From: Bradysia coprophila | Taxonomy: Eukaryota; Arthropoda; Insecta; Diptera; Sciaridae | Assembly: GCF_014529535.1 (NCBI RefSeq) | Contig: NW_023503456.1 | Location: 1,810,133-1,874,132 of the forward strand | Direction of reading: 5' to 3' | Length of the DNA: 64,000 bases | Shown here: piece after piece, positions 42,630-54,647 of the stretch | Numbering within the stretch: position 1 is the first letter of the stretch | Layout of the letters: each line of letters opens with the position of its first letter | Translations under genes and position numbers: made by a program | The notes under the pieces: model-generated | The model's input: the letters and a program-made list of their open reading frames with translations, nothing else | Database searches by the model: none | Told to the model about the DNA's origin: nothing

Positions 42630-43063
42630 ATGAATTTCGAAGAGGAAGTTCTACCACCATTCAAGCGAGCATCTCTAACGAACAACGCGGCTGCTAAAAA
42701 AAGATTGTGGAAGTCTTTGAAACAGATCACGTCCACCGAACGTACACTTCAATGGTCGGAAGACGCCGTTACCTGTAAGTCGAGAAATCGAGAAGAAGAA
42801 GAGGAGGAGGGGTCACGTCCATCCCACAACCCGAATCAATTTCGTTTTTCCCTTTCCTCGCAGACAGTTCGGTGAATCCTCCGCCATCGTTTCGGCCGGC
42901 TAAAAAGTACTCGGACATATCCGGTCTGATTGCACTGTACACCGATCCACAGACGAAATTGTATTACCACAATGCGGAGGAGTTTGCGACGATTCGAAAT
43001 TTTCCCATGGATTTGACGGCCGGATATTTAGCACTGAGAGGAGCATCGTCGATAGTCGGTTGA
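42630..43063 (+). CDS. INO80C: INO80 complex subunit C (YL1 C-terminal domain protein)
   Basis: Two exons (42630-42774 and 42864-43063) encode 114 residues. The protein is the Ies6-type subunit of the INO80 nucleosome remodeller in the nucleus. The family core is FEEEVLPPFKR near the start, then KKRLWKSLKQI. The YL1-C box follows: Y(T)DPQTKLYYHN(AEEF) and GYLALRGASS at the C-terminus. The intron (42775-42863) contains a GAA/GAGG-rich run. ATG 42630 was chosen because the family starts here; an in-frame ATG 36 codons upstream gives no similarity. It is convergent with the decarboxylase gene, with only 126 bp between the stop codons. Confidence 0.92.
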
Positions 43064-43099
43064 GAGGAAGTGATGTGTTGGCGGCTGTGTTGCAAGTCT

Positions 43100-43105
43100 T
43101 TTATT
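43100..43105 (-). terminator. Candidate poly(A) signal of the decarboxylase gene
   Basis: A minus-strand AATAAA lies 85 bp beyond the stop codon. Cleavage a little further left would reach the INO80C stop at 43063. Confidence 0.5.
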
Positions 43106-43189
43106 TCGTCAATTGAGACAATTGGATTAAGATAAATTGAGTTAAGTAATTGTGAAGAAGGCGGTCCATTTGATTCCATTGAATACAGT

Positions 43190-46100
43190 TCAGATGACAA
43201 TGTGCGATCCGAGTCGGTCAATTTGATTCAAAACGAAATCGATATCCGTGTGTGTCACAGGCGGTTGACACGTCAATGCCATGCGAAAGAAATTGCCCTT
43301 TTTCTTGTGCGGCAGAGGCGAATATCCGACCATTAAGGTGCCCGATTTTACCATCATTTCTTTGATCAACGGTGCGACGGTGTATATTCTGTCCCACCAC
43401 TCGTTCGTTTCCTCCAGTCCGCGTAAGCCGATCGGAATGTACCAGAAGCAAACGTTTGTGTACTGAAACGGTTGGCCGATGATCGGTCGAAATTGCCGTT
43501 TGCTTGAAATCGACGTCCACAAATAGGACGACATTTCCATTGCATTGTCCAGCAGATGTTCGAATGTGGAGAGTCCCCTCGCTTTCAGCATAAGCCACAG
43601 TTTGAATGCGTCCACCTATAAGCAAGGTTCGCCAATCACTCTTTCGAGCGATTTCGATTGCTAACGGAATTGATTACCTTCCTTCCGCACTGTACACTCT
43701 TGTCGCCCGTATCGTACGAAACGTCGTAGAATTTATCTTGTTGGAAAAGGTAGTCCGCTGAAGCGGAATTGCATTCTTGTAGCAATCCCTTTTGCTTCAC
43801 CAGCAGCATCGCACACTGCAACGGAGCGCCTAACGTTTTATGCGGATTCCATGCTAGCGAATCGGATCGCTCGATGCCGGACAACAAATGTTTGTGCTTT
43901 TGCGATAAGATTACACTTCCACCGAGACAGGCCTGGAACATTGAACTCAATCAGATAGTTGGAAAATCGAAATACCTCCAAAGTCCGTCGAACATCTACG
44001 TGCATCCACAAATGGTACTTGCGACAAATATCAGCGATGCCATTCAAATCGTCAAACGCTCCCACGACTGTCGTACCAGCGGTGGCATTCACATAAAACG
44101 GACGCTTGTTCTGGTTCAATGCCCGCACAATTTTCTCCTCTAAATCCTTGCAAATCATTCGGCCAAACTCGTCGGTTTCTACGTGAACGAGATTATCGGT
44201 TCCCAAGCCTAGCCAGTGAACCGATTTCGTGATGCTGTAATGAGCCTAAACCATAGTTTAAAATGGGGTGTCAAAGAGGAGGAGAAGGGAATTTACTCAC
44301 TTCGATGGAAGTAAAACACACCAAAGGATTGGACCATTTGTTTCCAGTTCGTTTAACAGATGGATCTGAACGATATCGAGCCAATGCCATGCTATACCTG
44401 ACAATATATTAATTGATAAACAGTTCGTGTCTACAACCATTGCATCGAGGGGAAGAGTGTTACAAAGGTTTTTTAAAGAAATTATTAGAACATCGAAGCC
44501 TAACAATTTCCTTTTTTGTCTCACGGAGCTGCGGTAATGGACCATGAAAACCACCATTGTTTCATTTGTTAAAGAATTTGTGGTATTCATAGAGTATCAA
44601 AGACTACCCGAGCTTAGAGGTGTGCGGGCAGATGTTTTTTTGAAACCCGTCCGGCCCGAAGCCCGGTCCGAAATTCATTTTTAAAGCCCGGCCCGAACTG
44701 GCCCGACGTATTTATAGCCCGTCCGGCCCAAGCCCGATCGGGCCGGATAAAAACTCGGACGGGCCGACATTTTCGGGCGGCCCGAAAGCAAATTTCATAT
44801 AAAAAAGTGCTCGAATCTTTGAAAATCGGGCCAAAAATTTGGTTTTTTAGGTCCGGTCCAAGCTCAGCCCGACAGATTTGAAGCCCGCCCGGCCCAGGCC
44901 CGGTCGGGCCGGATAAAAACCCGGGCGGCCCGACATTTTCGGGCGGCCCGCACATCTCTACCCGAGCTATGTTTGACTGTCCTTATGTAGACTATCACTG
45001 ACATTAATCAAAACGAGCTAAGAACGTCCCTGTTTGCACTAAACGCCAAAACGAATTTTCAGGTATTTTCGAACCGCTTCCCTCAGCCCTGCAACTCTGC
45101 AAATGCAAAATAATAAAAATTTGGCCAGATTTTCGACCTATCTCCACTCCAAACCATTTCCACATTTCTTGACGGATGCTTTCTATTGAGCCAAAAATCC
45201 AGAGAAATGATAAGCGCGGCCCCTCACTGCTCTGCAAAAATCGGAACACTTTTAGATGAAATTTTAGACATTTTCGACATATTTGCCAGTCTTAGCGCGT
45301 CCTTTTCAAATACTCGCTCATCTCAAATTTCGTTAAACCTTCCACTACTTCCCCGAGCTCGTCGAGACCTTGCCAATGAATTCCAATTTGTTGAAATTGG
45401 ACCACTTTTAGATGAATATTGGAGGAAATTTTCGATCAATTTTACCGTTTTGTGCAGCGCAAATACTATGAAATTTGGTGCCATTTTAATTGCGCTGCAC
45501 AAAGCGGTAAAATTGATCGAAAATTACCTCAAATTTCATTCTCATTCTCAAAAATAACTGATATCGCTGAGGGTGAAGCATTGTGCGTCGTACGCAAAAG
45601 TTTTATCAACAACAAATTGACTCAAAAAATTTGTGAAAGAAAGTTTTACAAAAAGAAATTTGCGTCACAAGTGGCAGATGTTGAGGAACGTATTGTTAGG
45701 AAAATGGTTGAAAAATGTACTGAAAGAATTCAAACGAAAGAAAACCGAATCATCTGCCACATGTGACGCAAATTAATTTTTGTAAAATTTTCTTTCACAA
45801 ATTTTTTGGGTCAATTTTTTGTTGATAACACTTGCATACGACGCACAATGCGTCACCCTCAGCGATATCAGCTATATTTTCGACAACATCAAAAAATTCT
45901 AGAGAAATCAGTCTGAATCCCAAAATTTAGGAACCAATCTTAGAACACCTCACTCACGTCGAAAATAACCCAAATCCATCAAAAAATCCGATGGAAGTTA
46001 GGTAGTGCCAGAGGAATCATCTGTCATCCCAAAATTTAAGAACCAACCTTGGAACACCTCGCAAATGTCGAATATAACCCAAATCCATCAAAAAATTCGA

Positions 46101-49100
46101 TGGAAGTTAGGTAGTGCCAGAGGAATCACCTGTCATCCCAAAATTTAAGAACCAACCTTGGAACACCTCGCAAATGTCGAAAATAACCCAAATCCATCAA
46201 AAAATAAGATGGAAGTTAGGTAGTGCCAGAGGAATCATCTGTCATCCCAAAATTTAGGAACCGACCTAGTGGAAGTTAATACTTAATGATCCCAACAATT
46301 CCATACAAGAAATACATCCCAAAACAACACACATCACTTACCACATCACCATCCATATCATGCAACAAAGTATACAACTCACACACACCACACATACAAA
46401 TTGGCTTTTATATGGCATTTGTATGGAGACTCCAGCTCCCAAGATATGGATTTTTTCCAACTTTTGAACATTCCATTCTTATTTTTAAGCCATTATTAGC
46501 CTATAACCAAAATTTCAGGAAAATCTATAGAAACGTTTAGGAGTTGCTGGATCCACTTTTCCATAGGAACTAACTAACTAACGTAGGCGATTTCAGTTAT
46601 CTGAAAATTCGAGATTTTGCTTATTTTCATACAAACATCAATATTTCGAAGTTCAATATCTCGGCCAATTTTGAAGCTGCAGTAACGTGTGATAGGTCGT
46701 TGAACTCGTATGGATATCCTGGTTTGGGGGTCGTTAGATTTATGATGGAGAAGGCAAAAAGTTGCTGTAAATATGCTCCACCGTCCTCAAAAAAGTTTTG
46801 TTAAAACATTTTTGGTAGTGGACTTGCGTCACGCCCGCTTACTAACGTGCGGGCATGATTTGACCATTTTATCCCACCAATTGAAAATTTCCTCAAATTT
46901 CATATAAATTGTGTCCAATATCAACAAATAGAAATTTGAGATCATTGAGGGAAAATATTTGAAAAAGACGCGCTTAAACTGGCAAATATGTCGAAAATAT
47001 CCTAAAATTTCATCTAGAAATGGCTTGAAGTGAAGCTAGGTCGAAAATCTGACCAAATTTGTATTATTTTGCAGACTTACAGTGCTGAGTGAAGCTTTAC
47101 GAAAATATCTGAAAATTCGTTCTAACGTGATGCATTTAGTGCAAATAGGGACGTGCCGCGTTTGTTTTAAATTAAAGCCAGTGAAAGTCAACATAAAGGC
47201 AGTCAAACATAGCTCCGGTAGTCTTTGATTCTCTTTGAATACCACACATTTTTTCTAATGAAGGAGGAGCACCGCCTCCAGTACACTTCAAGTTGAAGGA
47301 ATTACAATAAATTTCAAAAATGTTACAATAATGGTCAAAAAGTTGATTTTCTTCAGCCATTCCCGCAGCTCCCTCTAACTGATATAATAATAAATCACCG
47401 GTGTGATATCCAGTGTTTTGTTATTTAGTTTGTGATAACAAAAGGATTAGTCTGACCTCAATAAATGTTTAACGTCAGACCGATACGTACATATTAGACA
47501 TGGATCCTCCGGGGCTGAAAATTCCGTCACCAGTCTCATATCCAAAGATCTTACAGAATTGTTGAATGATCTCGTTTTCGATTAACTGAAACAAAAGAAC
47601 TTAACACGCCGAACCGCTTCAGGCGTTTATGGAAGCATCTTGTTGGATGGAAAAACGTTTTGTTTGACATTCTCATCTCATTTTGATGTAAAACAAATTC
47701 CCATCAGCTAACAAGTATACTGAGACCCCCATTGAATCCCATCCAACTTACAGTGAATACCGGTGAGACCTCGAATGTATACCTACGGAATTTTTCCGAA
47801 TGTGAGAGAACGACTTGGCCAGTACTATTCTGATCTGAATCACACTTACTGACTCGTATTGAGTGCTTCGGTAATCCAGCTACCTGCCAATCCATAGGAG
47901 TCCACGCGCCCGAAAAGTTGATTGTAGAAGTGAGGATGACCAGTTTTCACCGAATGACAAATGATTTGCTCGCAAATTTCTTTGATTTCTTTCGCAGAAA
48001 TTCCTGCTTCTTCTATGGGCAAATCTAATTTTGTCTGCAAAATTTTGAATCGGCCTAAATACTAACGTCGCTACAATCGCAATAACAAACCAAAGCCGTA
48101 TCAATCAGTGAGTTATTTAGAAGGTTTCCATTCGGTAAGTGTATTTCCGTAAGGTTCAGATTTCAGATCGGGTTGACTTGTTTCAATACAGGTTAAACCA
48201 AACCGGATATCAACTAGAGGTGAGCGGGCCACCCGAAGTCGGCCAAAAACCCGGCCCGGCCCGAACCCGATCCGGCCCGAACCCGAACCCGATTCAATTT
48301 TAACGGGCTTCGGGTTGTTCGGGTTCCCAAAATTCAATTCGGGTCGGGCCGGGTTTTAAATTTTAAATTCGAAACCGACCCGAATTAAAGTTTTCTATGT
48401 AAAGTCACAGCGTCGGACACTTAAATGTGGATCTAACCTAGGCAATTTCGTTTTTCTTGGAAGAAATTCAAGAAACTGTTTCAAAATGAAATATTTTTTT
48501 GCGTTTTTTAAATAATTTTCGATTCTAGCGCGTTTCAGTATCTTTCGGGTCTCAGTATCTGTCAAGTTTCGGGTTATCAGGTCTCAAAAATTTAATTCGG
48601 GTCGGGTTCGGGTCGGGCCGGGTTTCAGTTTCTGTTGGGTTTCGGGTTCTCGGGTTTTAAAAATCGATTCGGGTCGGGCACGGGTCGGGTCGGGCTTTGA
48701 AAAAACCTCGGCTCGCTCACCTCTAATATCAACTCGAACCTGAGCTAAAATTTAAGGTTCGACTAGAACTTGACCTGAACCTGAAATTTTCAAATTCTGT
48801 TTCAACCCGAAGCTGAATTGGCTCGACACGAATCTGACCCGAACCTGATCTTTTACTTTCGGGTTTTGACCCGAACCTGAAATTTTCAGGTTGGATCAGA
48901 TCGGGTTCGAGAACCTGACACTTTTACATCACAACATTTTCCCGACAAATATCGGGTTACCCGAACTACCTGTAAATTTCAGGTTCATGTCAGATTCGGG
49001 TCAAGTCAAGTCAGGTTCGGTTTGAACCCGAAATCGAACATTTCAGGTTCAGATGAAGTTCGGATCGAAACTGAAATCTTCATTCAGGTTCGAGTCGAAA

Positions 49101-49368
49101 TCAGGTTCCGATTCCGATCCGTTCTGAGCATTAGACTTGACACTCAGTGACTTGAGTCCCAGATTAATAAAATGTATTTTACAGACGCTTAACGATAGAC
49201 CTCACACTTACACTGATTTCGACCCAATTCACCGAATGTTACCTGAAGATCTACAGGATGCTCGAATCGTACAACCGGTTCGTTAACGGGTGTCTGCAAA
49301 ACATTGTGTTCTACTAACATTTTGTACACATCCTTCAATAATGTCCAATCGTCTGTGAAGGATTCCAT
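43190..49368 (-). CDS. Cysteine sulfinate/aspartate decarboxylase (PLP group II decarboxylase)
   Basis: Eight exons (49243-49368, 47850-48034, 47752-47782, 47491-47585, 44301-44397, 43994-44245, 43678-43932, 43190-43615) give 488 residues in frame, near the 493 of vertebrate CSAD. The enzyme removes CO2 from cysteine sulfinate or aspartate, giving hypotaurine or beta-alanine. Marks are [37 protein letters not shown], the cofactor motif HVDACLGG across a splice, NPHK with the PLP lysine at about 294, and [24 protein letters not shown]. Exon 3 is only 31 bp. Introns of 1.2 and 3.1 kb hold repeats. It looks more like the CSAD/GADL1-type fly gene than black, but substrate use cannot be decided here. 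Confidence 0.9.
44630..44960. repeat. GC-rich CCCG/GGCC low-complexity block in decarboxylase intron 4
   Basis: The block is dominated by 'gcccgtccggcccgaagccc'-type runs in both orientations, in sharp contrast to the AT-rich surroundings. A similar block lies at 48225-48725. Confidence 0.75.
45200..45232 (+). mobile_element. Solitary end of the hAT-type MITE family
   Basis: CAGAGAAATGATAAGCGCGG and the next bases match the left end of the element at 54707. No partner end lies nearby. Confidence 0.6.
45558..45871. repeat. Foldback of 314 bp with TGCGTCACA..GGCAGAT core (copy 2)
   Basis: The ends CTGATATCGCTGAGGGTG and their mirror begin arms of about 125 bp. The core GCGTCACAAGTGGCAGAT is shared with 18578-18680 and 50440-50642. 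Confidence 0.8.
45915..46272 (+). repeat. Tandem array, 109 bp unit, about 3.3 copies
   Basis: Units with 'gatggaagttaggtagtgcc' and 'aaatttaagaaccaaccttg' repeat at exactly 109 bp spacing (aaatccatca at 45972, 46081 and 46190). Confidence 0.85.
46273..47490. other. Rest of decarboxylase intron 4
   Basis: No gene is seen. The stretch 47040-47160 is a diverged inverted match to 45000-45140 ('accaaatttgtattattttg' against the mirror 'caaaataataaaaatttggcc'), so an old foldback may span the middle of this intron. Confidence 0.4.
48225..48725. repeat. GC-rich CCCGA/TCGGG low-complexity block in decarboxylase intron 1
   Basis: It consists of runs such as 'cccgaacccgaacccgattc' and 'ttcgggtcgggccgggtt' in both orientations. 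From 48740 to 49140 it decays into a looser 'cctgaacctgaaattttca' pattern. Confidence 0.75.
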
Positions 49369-49485
49369 AATTCGATCTGTTTTTGATATCCGATTAAATG
49401 AAAGCTTTGTGTGTGTACTGGACGTTTGGTGTGTATTTGAATATCTGTAAGCGATTTGGTGAACTGATGAGCAACAAAATGACAA

Positions 49486-50252
49486 CTGATGTGTTGCACT
49501 AGTAAGAACAAACTGACTTGAACAATAATTTAAACAAAATTCCAGGCGAGTATCTCGATAAGATAGTCTACGAAGTCAATAAACACCGGAAAGGTAAACT
49601 TATATATTGAGCACAGTGTCTGTGTGTACAAAATGATGTGTGCACATCATTTAACGAGCGCACACAATGTTGCAACGTAAAATTTTGCACGTTCAATGCA
49701 ATCTCTTTATCCGATTTCGCATCGAGAAATCAACGGTACTTACACCTGCTCATAAATATGGTCGGAATATACTTGTCGCATACTCTTAATGTTATTTTAA
49801 TTGTCCCATTTAAGGGGCATCGAAATACGTTCAGTTGAAGACAATTTTTTATTAAATCTCTACTTTGACCGTATTTGGTTATCGACAGAAGCGAGAACAA
49901 AATAAACATTGAGCCCTACGCACAAATGGCGTCTTACATACAGCTTAATGTTCAAATTATTGAAGTAAAAGATTTCGTGACGGTCTGGCACAGATCAAAA
50001 CATTCGGTTCTAATGCTGGTTCGACGTCTCTATGAAATGTTTAATATTAAGCAACTGACGCAACAAAATCGAAGAAGTCGACAAGTGCTAACCAGGTGTT
50101 TAGCTGGTAACACATGACTACAGTGTTCAACAGTTTGTCATCATAACGTCAATATTTCAGTTGGCATTTCAATATCGAAATGGCTACGTTCTTCGTACTA
50201 GTGTGGTAATGGTTATTAATGCAACTCAGCATTATAATGTTCGAAAACTGTA
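49486..50252. other. Upstream flank of the decarboxylase gene, no gene seen
   Basis: The promoter of the minus-strand gene should lie here. A short palindrome 'atgatgtgtgcacatcat' is at 49633-49650. No other signal was recognised. Confidence 0.4.
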
Positions 50253-50257
50253 ACTTT

Positions 50258-50790
50258 AGATCCCAACAAAAATCTCTTCGAGAAAAGTGTGACGCAGTCT
50301 TTGAAGTACAATTTCTAAAATGAATGATATCGCTAGAGTTGACGCTTTCAGTTTCGTTACGCAAAATTAAATTTTACACCCAATTTTAGTTCAAACAAGC
50401 TGGCTTAGTTCGAGGCTTATCGAGGTTCGAGGTTTTATCTCATCATCTGCCAAATAATTTTTACCAAAAAAAAATTGACTGGAAACAACCAAAATTCTAC
50501 CAAAAAAATCTGCGTCGCATGTGACAGATAAATTTTCTTGCTGGTCTGTTCCTGAACAGATGCCACTTTCTGCGACGCAGATTTTGTTGGTAAAATTTTA
50601 GTCAATTTTTTTTTGGTAAAAATTATTTGGCAGATGATGAGGCCAGCTCGTTTGAACTAATTGGATGCACAATTTAATTTTTGCGTAACGAGCTGAAAGC
50701 GTCAACTCTAGCGATATCATTCAATTTAGAAATTGTACCTCAAAGACTGCGTCACACTTTTCTCGAAGAGATTTTTGTTGGGATATCAGT
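50258..50790. repeat. Foldback that heads repeat L, with nested palindrome (core copy 3)
   Basis: The arms 50258-50412 and 50638-50790 are mirror images ('gcgtcaactctagcgat', 'gactgcgtcacacttttctc'). Between them, 50440-50642 is a second palindrome with CTGCGTCGCATGTGACAGAT. The single-arm version of the outer repeat is at 9510-9640. Confidence 0.75.
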
Positions 50791-52165
50791 CGATATCAGT
50801 TCGAAAATTTGACGAAATTCGAAAATTTGACGAAAATCGAAAATTTGACGAAAATCGAAAATTTGACGAAATTCGACATTTGACGAAGAAAGTAATTCTC
50901 TATCTGCCACCATTCAAGAAATATCTCCAAAACCCCAATTGACCCACCCATTTCCAACTTTCGACATTTTTCACATATGCCCCTCTGTTCTACTCGTAAA
51001 ACTCTGAGACTTTGCCGAAGAAAGTAACTCTCTATCTTTCATAATCCAAAAAAATATTAGTCCTTTCATCCTACGCTCGAGTAGCTCAAAATTTGGTCAC
51101 TCTAATCACTCTAGCTCAAACGAATCTGACCCGATTTTTTTAATTATTTTTTTGTTCGAATCCCTTTCATTTGATGGGTTTTACCAGAGAATGGTGCAAG
51201 ATTGAATCGATGGACAACCTTCCGATTTACAACGATCTAAATGACCTACCGAGCCGAAGATTAAAATCCCGACATCCACCATGGGAAACCATTAACGACA
51301 TCGCTACGCCATATCATCCGGACACAGAATGGAAAAATTCATGGCATCAGGCAAGTGTACAAAATATGGAGCTTGTAACTGATCCCACAATCAAACAGGC
51401 TGGGTTTGATTTGCCGAGAAAAGCATGGACGCGTCTAAATCGTATACGAACGGGTCACGGGAATTGTGTCTCTTGCCTATTCAAATGGAACTGGGTCGAA
51501 TCCGCAAGTTGCGACTGCGGTCATCCGGACCAATCAATGAAGCACAGTGTGGATGAGTGCGTGAATAGGAAATTCGCGGGTGGCATGACAGGCTTGCTTA
51601 GTTTGGACGAAGGTGCCACAGAGTGACTCATGAACCTTGACTTAATGTTGTGACTTTTTGTTAATATGACGAAAGGAAATTTTGTTTTTAATTTTCTGAT
51701 TTAAAGATTGATGTAAACCGCCATACGATAAATAAATAATTTGATGGGTCGCACGCCTCTGTAGGTTTCAATACAGCTAAGCTACAGCCGAAAACGCGTT
51801 CCCGACCCTCGAAAACCACACTCAGAAACCACTTCGAGGCCAATAAAACAAAATTCTGGTTTTTCCTGGGGTAATGGCGTATCACATTTTCATTTTTATG
51901 CCCACCCTGAGGTTCCTGCAAAATTTCATGGAGATTGGCTGACTAGTTTCCGAGATCGTCCGTCGATAGATAGACAGATAGACAGATAGAAACATACAGA
52001 GTAAGTGGAAAGATTTTGATTGTTTGGGAAAAGTCAATTTGGTGTATTTTGTATGAAAAGTGACCGACTTCAAAACGATGTATCTCCGGCAATTTTAAAC
52101 CTACATAGTCGAGTGATAGCTCGTTTTGCTCGTATTTGAAGCGAGAATATGATAGAATAGTTATT
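50640..52165 (+). repeat. Dispersed repeat L, second long copy
   Basis: It matches 9480-10480 in order. The minisatellite 'gaaaatttgacgaaa' is at about 50805-50880. The copy is split at 51180 by a LINE. Confidence 0.75.
51180..51738 (+). mobile_element. 5'-truncated LINE insertion in repeat L
   Basis: This 559 bp insert encodes a LINE ORF2 C-terminus: RKAWTRLNRIRTGHG, then C..C and CDCGHPDQSMKHSVDEC, with a stop at 51624-51626. Its 3' tail is a short (ATAA)n. The target duplication ATTTGATGGGT (51169-51179 and 51739-51749) is exact, and the empty site is seen at about 10093. Confidence 0.88.
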
Positions 52166-52189
52166 TTTTGAAAAGAGTTACTCGGAATT

Positions 52190-52550
52190 GATCGGCTATG
52201 GGCTAGAATTGTCCCCCAGACACGTTACTAATAAAAAAACCATTTGGACAAAAATTTGATTCAAATTTGCTCTTTTATTCCAGCCGTAAAGGTCATCTTT
52301 TTTTCAAATGGTCCGCAAATCCTGCAACGCAAAACTACCATAATATGTAGTTGACCCATCAGAACAATGATGTTGCAGAGGTACAGTACTATTTGAAAGT
52401 TGACCATACTTTGACTGATGGCTGGCCATGGGTGGCGCGTGCGGAAGTCAGAGTGGGCTCAAACGGTCGGCCGTGGATATGCCAACAATCCTACAAAGTT
52501 TCAACTTTTTGTGGTACTCCTTCCTCAAGTTATTGCTAAAAACATAGCAA
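52190..52550 (-). repeat. Partial inverted copy of foldback B
   Basis: The blocks 'ctagaattgtcccccagaca', 'ttgaccatactttgactgat' and 'aaacggtcggccgtggat' match 28500-28900 in reverse. Confidence 0.7.
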
Positions 52551-52754
52551 ACGCCGACCCGTACGAAACACCTATTTGTACAGGTATTTGTATCAAAAGC
52601 CTTTACCGTGAAACTCTTTATTTCTTTTACTTCATTCTCTACTGAAAAGCTATTCGCCCTTTAAAATCACTTGCATTATCCACTCTTTGCCTTGTTAGCA
52701 TATCCAAATAAATTGCCGGAGGCAATATAGACAGCCCCGTACGAAGTCAACTTT

Positions 52755-52930
52755 CATAAATTCCTATTTAAACAGCTATATACCGCTATATTTACCTATA
52801 TTTTCCTATATTTTCCTATAAATAAACATTTCACAGATGAATATGCTATTATATAGCTCTATATGCCATGCCTGTATGTAGCTCAATATAGGTGAATATA
52901 GGTATATATAGATGTCCATATATGGAATGC
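52755..52930. repeat. CTATATT-rich low-complexity block
   Basis: It consists of repeated 'cctatattttcctata' and 'gaatataggtatatatag' runs, partly mirrored. Confidence 0.55.
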
Positions 52931-52999
52931 CTGAAACACCCCACACACTTAACAAATTATTTCCATGTTAACAGAAACTCTCTAAGTACCATTTTTCCC

Positions 53000-53792
53000 A
53001 CTTTATATCACTTTTAATAAAATCCAATATGGCCGCCGGAAGCCATTTTGTTAGGAAACCTGTAATAATACTGACGATTCACATTTATTAATACCTTTCA
53101 AACAAAAAAGAATTCATGAAATTCGGTCAAAATTTACTCGAGATATTGTCAAAATACACCACGTTCACTGTACTTCCGAGTAGCCAGATAAGAGCTCACT
53201 CCAAGAGACCTAGCTCACGCTCCGGAGAACATAATTTCATAAATTTTTTTTCCCTGATTGGTACGGTCAATACCTATCTAATAAAGCTAAAACAGACGAA
53301 ATATGTTCAAATGTGGCCGACCTACAAGCAAAAACTGCTTGCCGCCCTGTGCCTGTTTCACACCAAGGGGTCTAACTCACGAGTCGGACATCCGATTTCC
53401 ATAAACTTTTTTTTTTGTCGATCGGTATTGTAAAAAAATTTTAGTTGACGTATCACTTACAAGTGTAACGTTTGAATGTCCGGAGATATCTTCGAAAAAC
53501 CTTGAAGCACTTATTGGGCCACAGCTCGGGAGGGGTCGATCCAAAATCACTCATCTTCGAACTTAGCCTGTCTTTTGACATTACCAAACGGGGAAAAAAA
53601 GAATTTTCAAAATCGGATGTGTTTTAATCAAGTTATCGTGCAGACAGACGGACAGACGGACATTTTTTTTTTTCACTGATTTGGCATCTCTAGACAACCA
53701 CAATAGGTTTCCCCTTACTCAGGGAGGCCAATTCGACGTGTTACAAACGTATGCGTAAACCTATAAGACCCCAGTACTTCGTACGGGTCTAA
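53000..53792 (-). repeat. Dispersed repeat K, inverted long copy
   Basis: It runs from the reverse of 'ggccatattggattttgatt' to the reverse of 'agacccgtacgaagtactgg'. It unites in one copy the parts seen at 31858-32280, 313-505 and 8791-9180, and so gives the original order of the repeat. Confidence 0.75.
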
Positions 53793-54566
53793 TTACCAGG
53801 CATTTATGTGTCGCATAAAGCTCAAAACGCAATCTGAATCCCAAAAACAATTTCCATTTCTATTGGTAAGATGATGAAAAAACTCGTTCAGAAACATCTC
53901 GTTCGTCCACATCTCACTTTTCAAGACGAACTTGTTGCAAAAAGAATTACATAAAAAGAAAATAAATCCGCCACTATCCGCACAATGTCAGACCAATTGA
54001 TCAAGATCAATTGATTCGCATGACGCTACAGATTTCCATTCCACTTATGATCGATAAGGCCATATTCATTCAGCATCCACCATATTATAAGTTAAAATAG
54101 AAAATGAGAGGGAAAACGTCTTCGCTATGTTTAGAAAATGAAATTGAAATTGTAACACGAGCACTTTAATTACCATAAAAACGTGAACCGTGTGTTCTGT
54201 CCAGTTTCGAGTTTATTGACACGGTAACATAGAAATTATATAAAAATGTAAAAAAAGGTTAAACATTGGAGCACCTTGAAGGTGAGCGATTAAAAATTGT
54301 ATCAAAACTGGTATGTAAGTACGTTGTTAAGTGAAGTGAGTTATATATGCTATGCATAACATACATAACACGGTCTTGGTATAATATAATTGGGATAGCA
54401 CATGCGATTCGAATTTTGTTTTAGCCTTCACAATCTAATGCATTTGAAAGACAATTTTCCTTTTTGTACAATTCAATTTGAATTCAGTTGACTGAAAGTC
54501 AGGGTTTTACGGATGAAAATCACGAATGTCAATGTGTCACAAAATGTTCATTGTGGTTGAAACTAG
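53793..54566. other. Intergenic, nothing recognised
   Basis: No ORF, repeat match or strong palindrome was noticed. Confidence 0.4.
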
Positions 54567-54640
54567 CAAAGAAATGATAAGTTGGTATGCCTGTGGCTCC
54601 TTCTATCTCGTTACAGGCGTACCAACTTATCATTTCTCTG
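54567..54640. mobile_element. hAT-type MITE, 74 bp
   Basis: The hairpin CAAAGAAATGATAAGTTGGT ... ACTTATCATTTCTCTG is flanked by the 8 bp near-duplication GAAACTAG / GAAAATAG. Confidence 0.8.
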
Positions 54641-54647
54641 GAAAATA

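Noticed and set aside
43937-43980. Alternative donor GAG|GTATTT in the decarboxylase gene
   Set aside because: It would leave a 43 bp intron and insert VRRTLE into the conserved HVDACLGG segment.
49650-50117. Possible small gene between the decarboxylase and repeat L
   Set aside because: The ORFs (about 66 and 80 codons) lack domain features, and no splice chain could be built.
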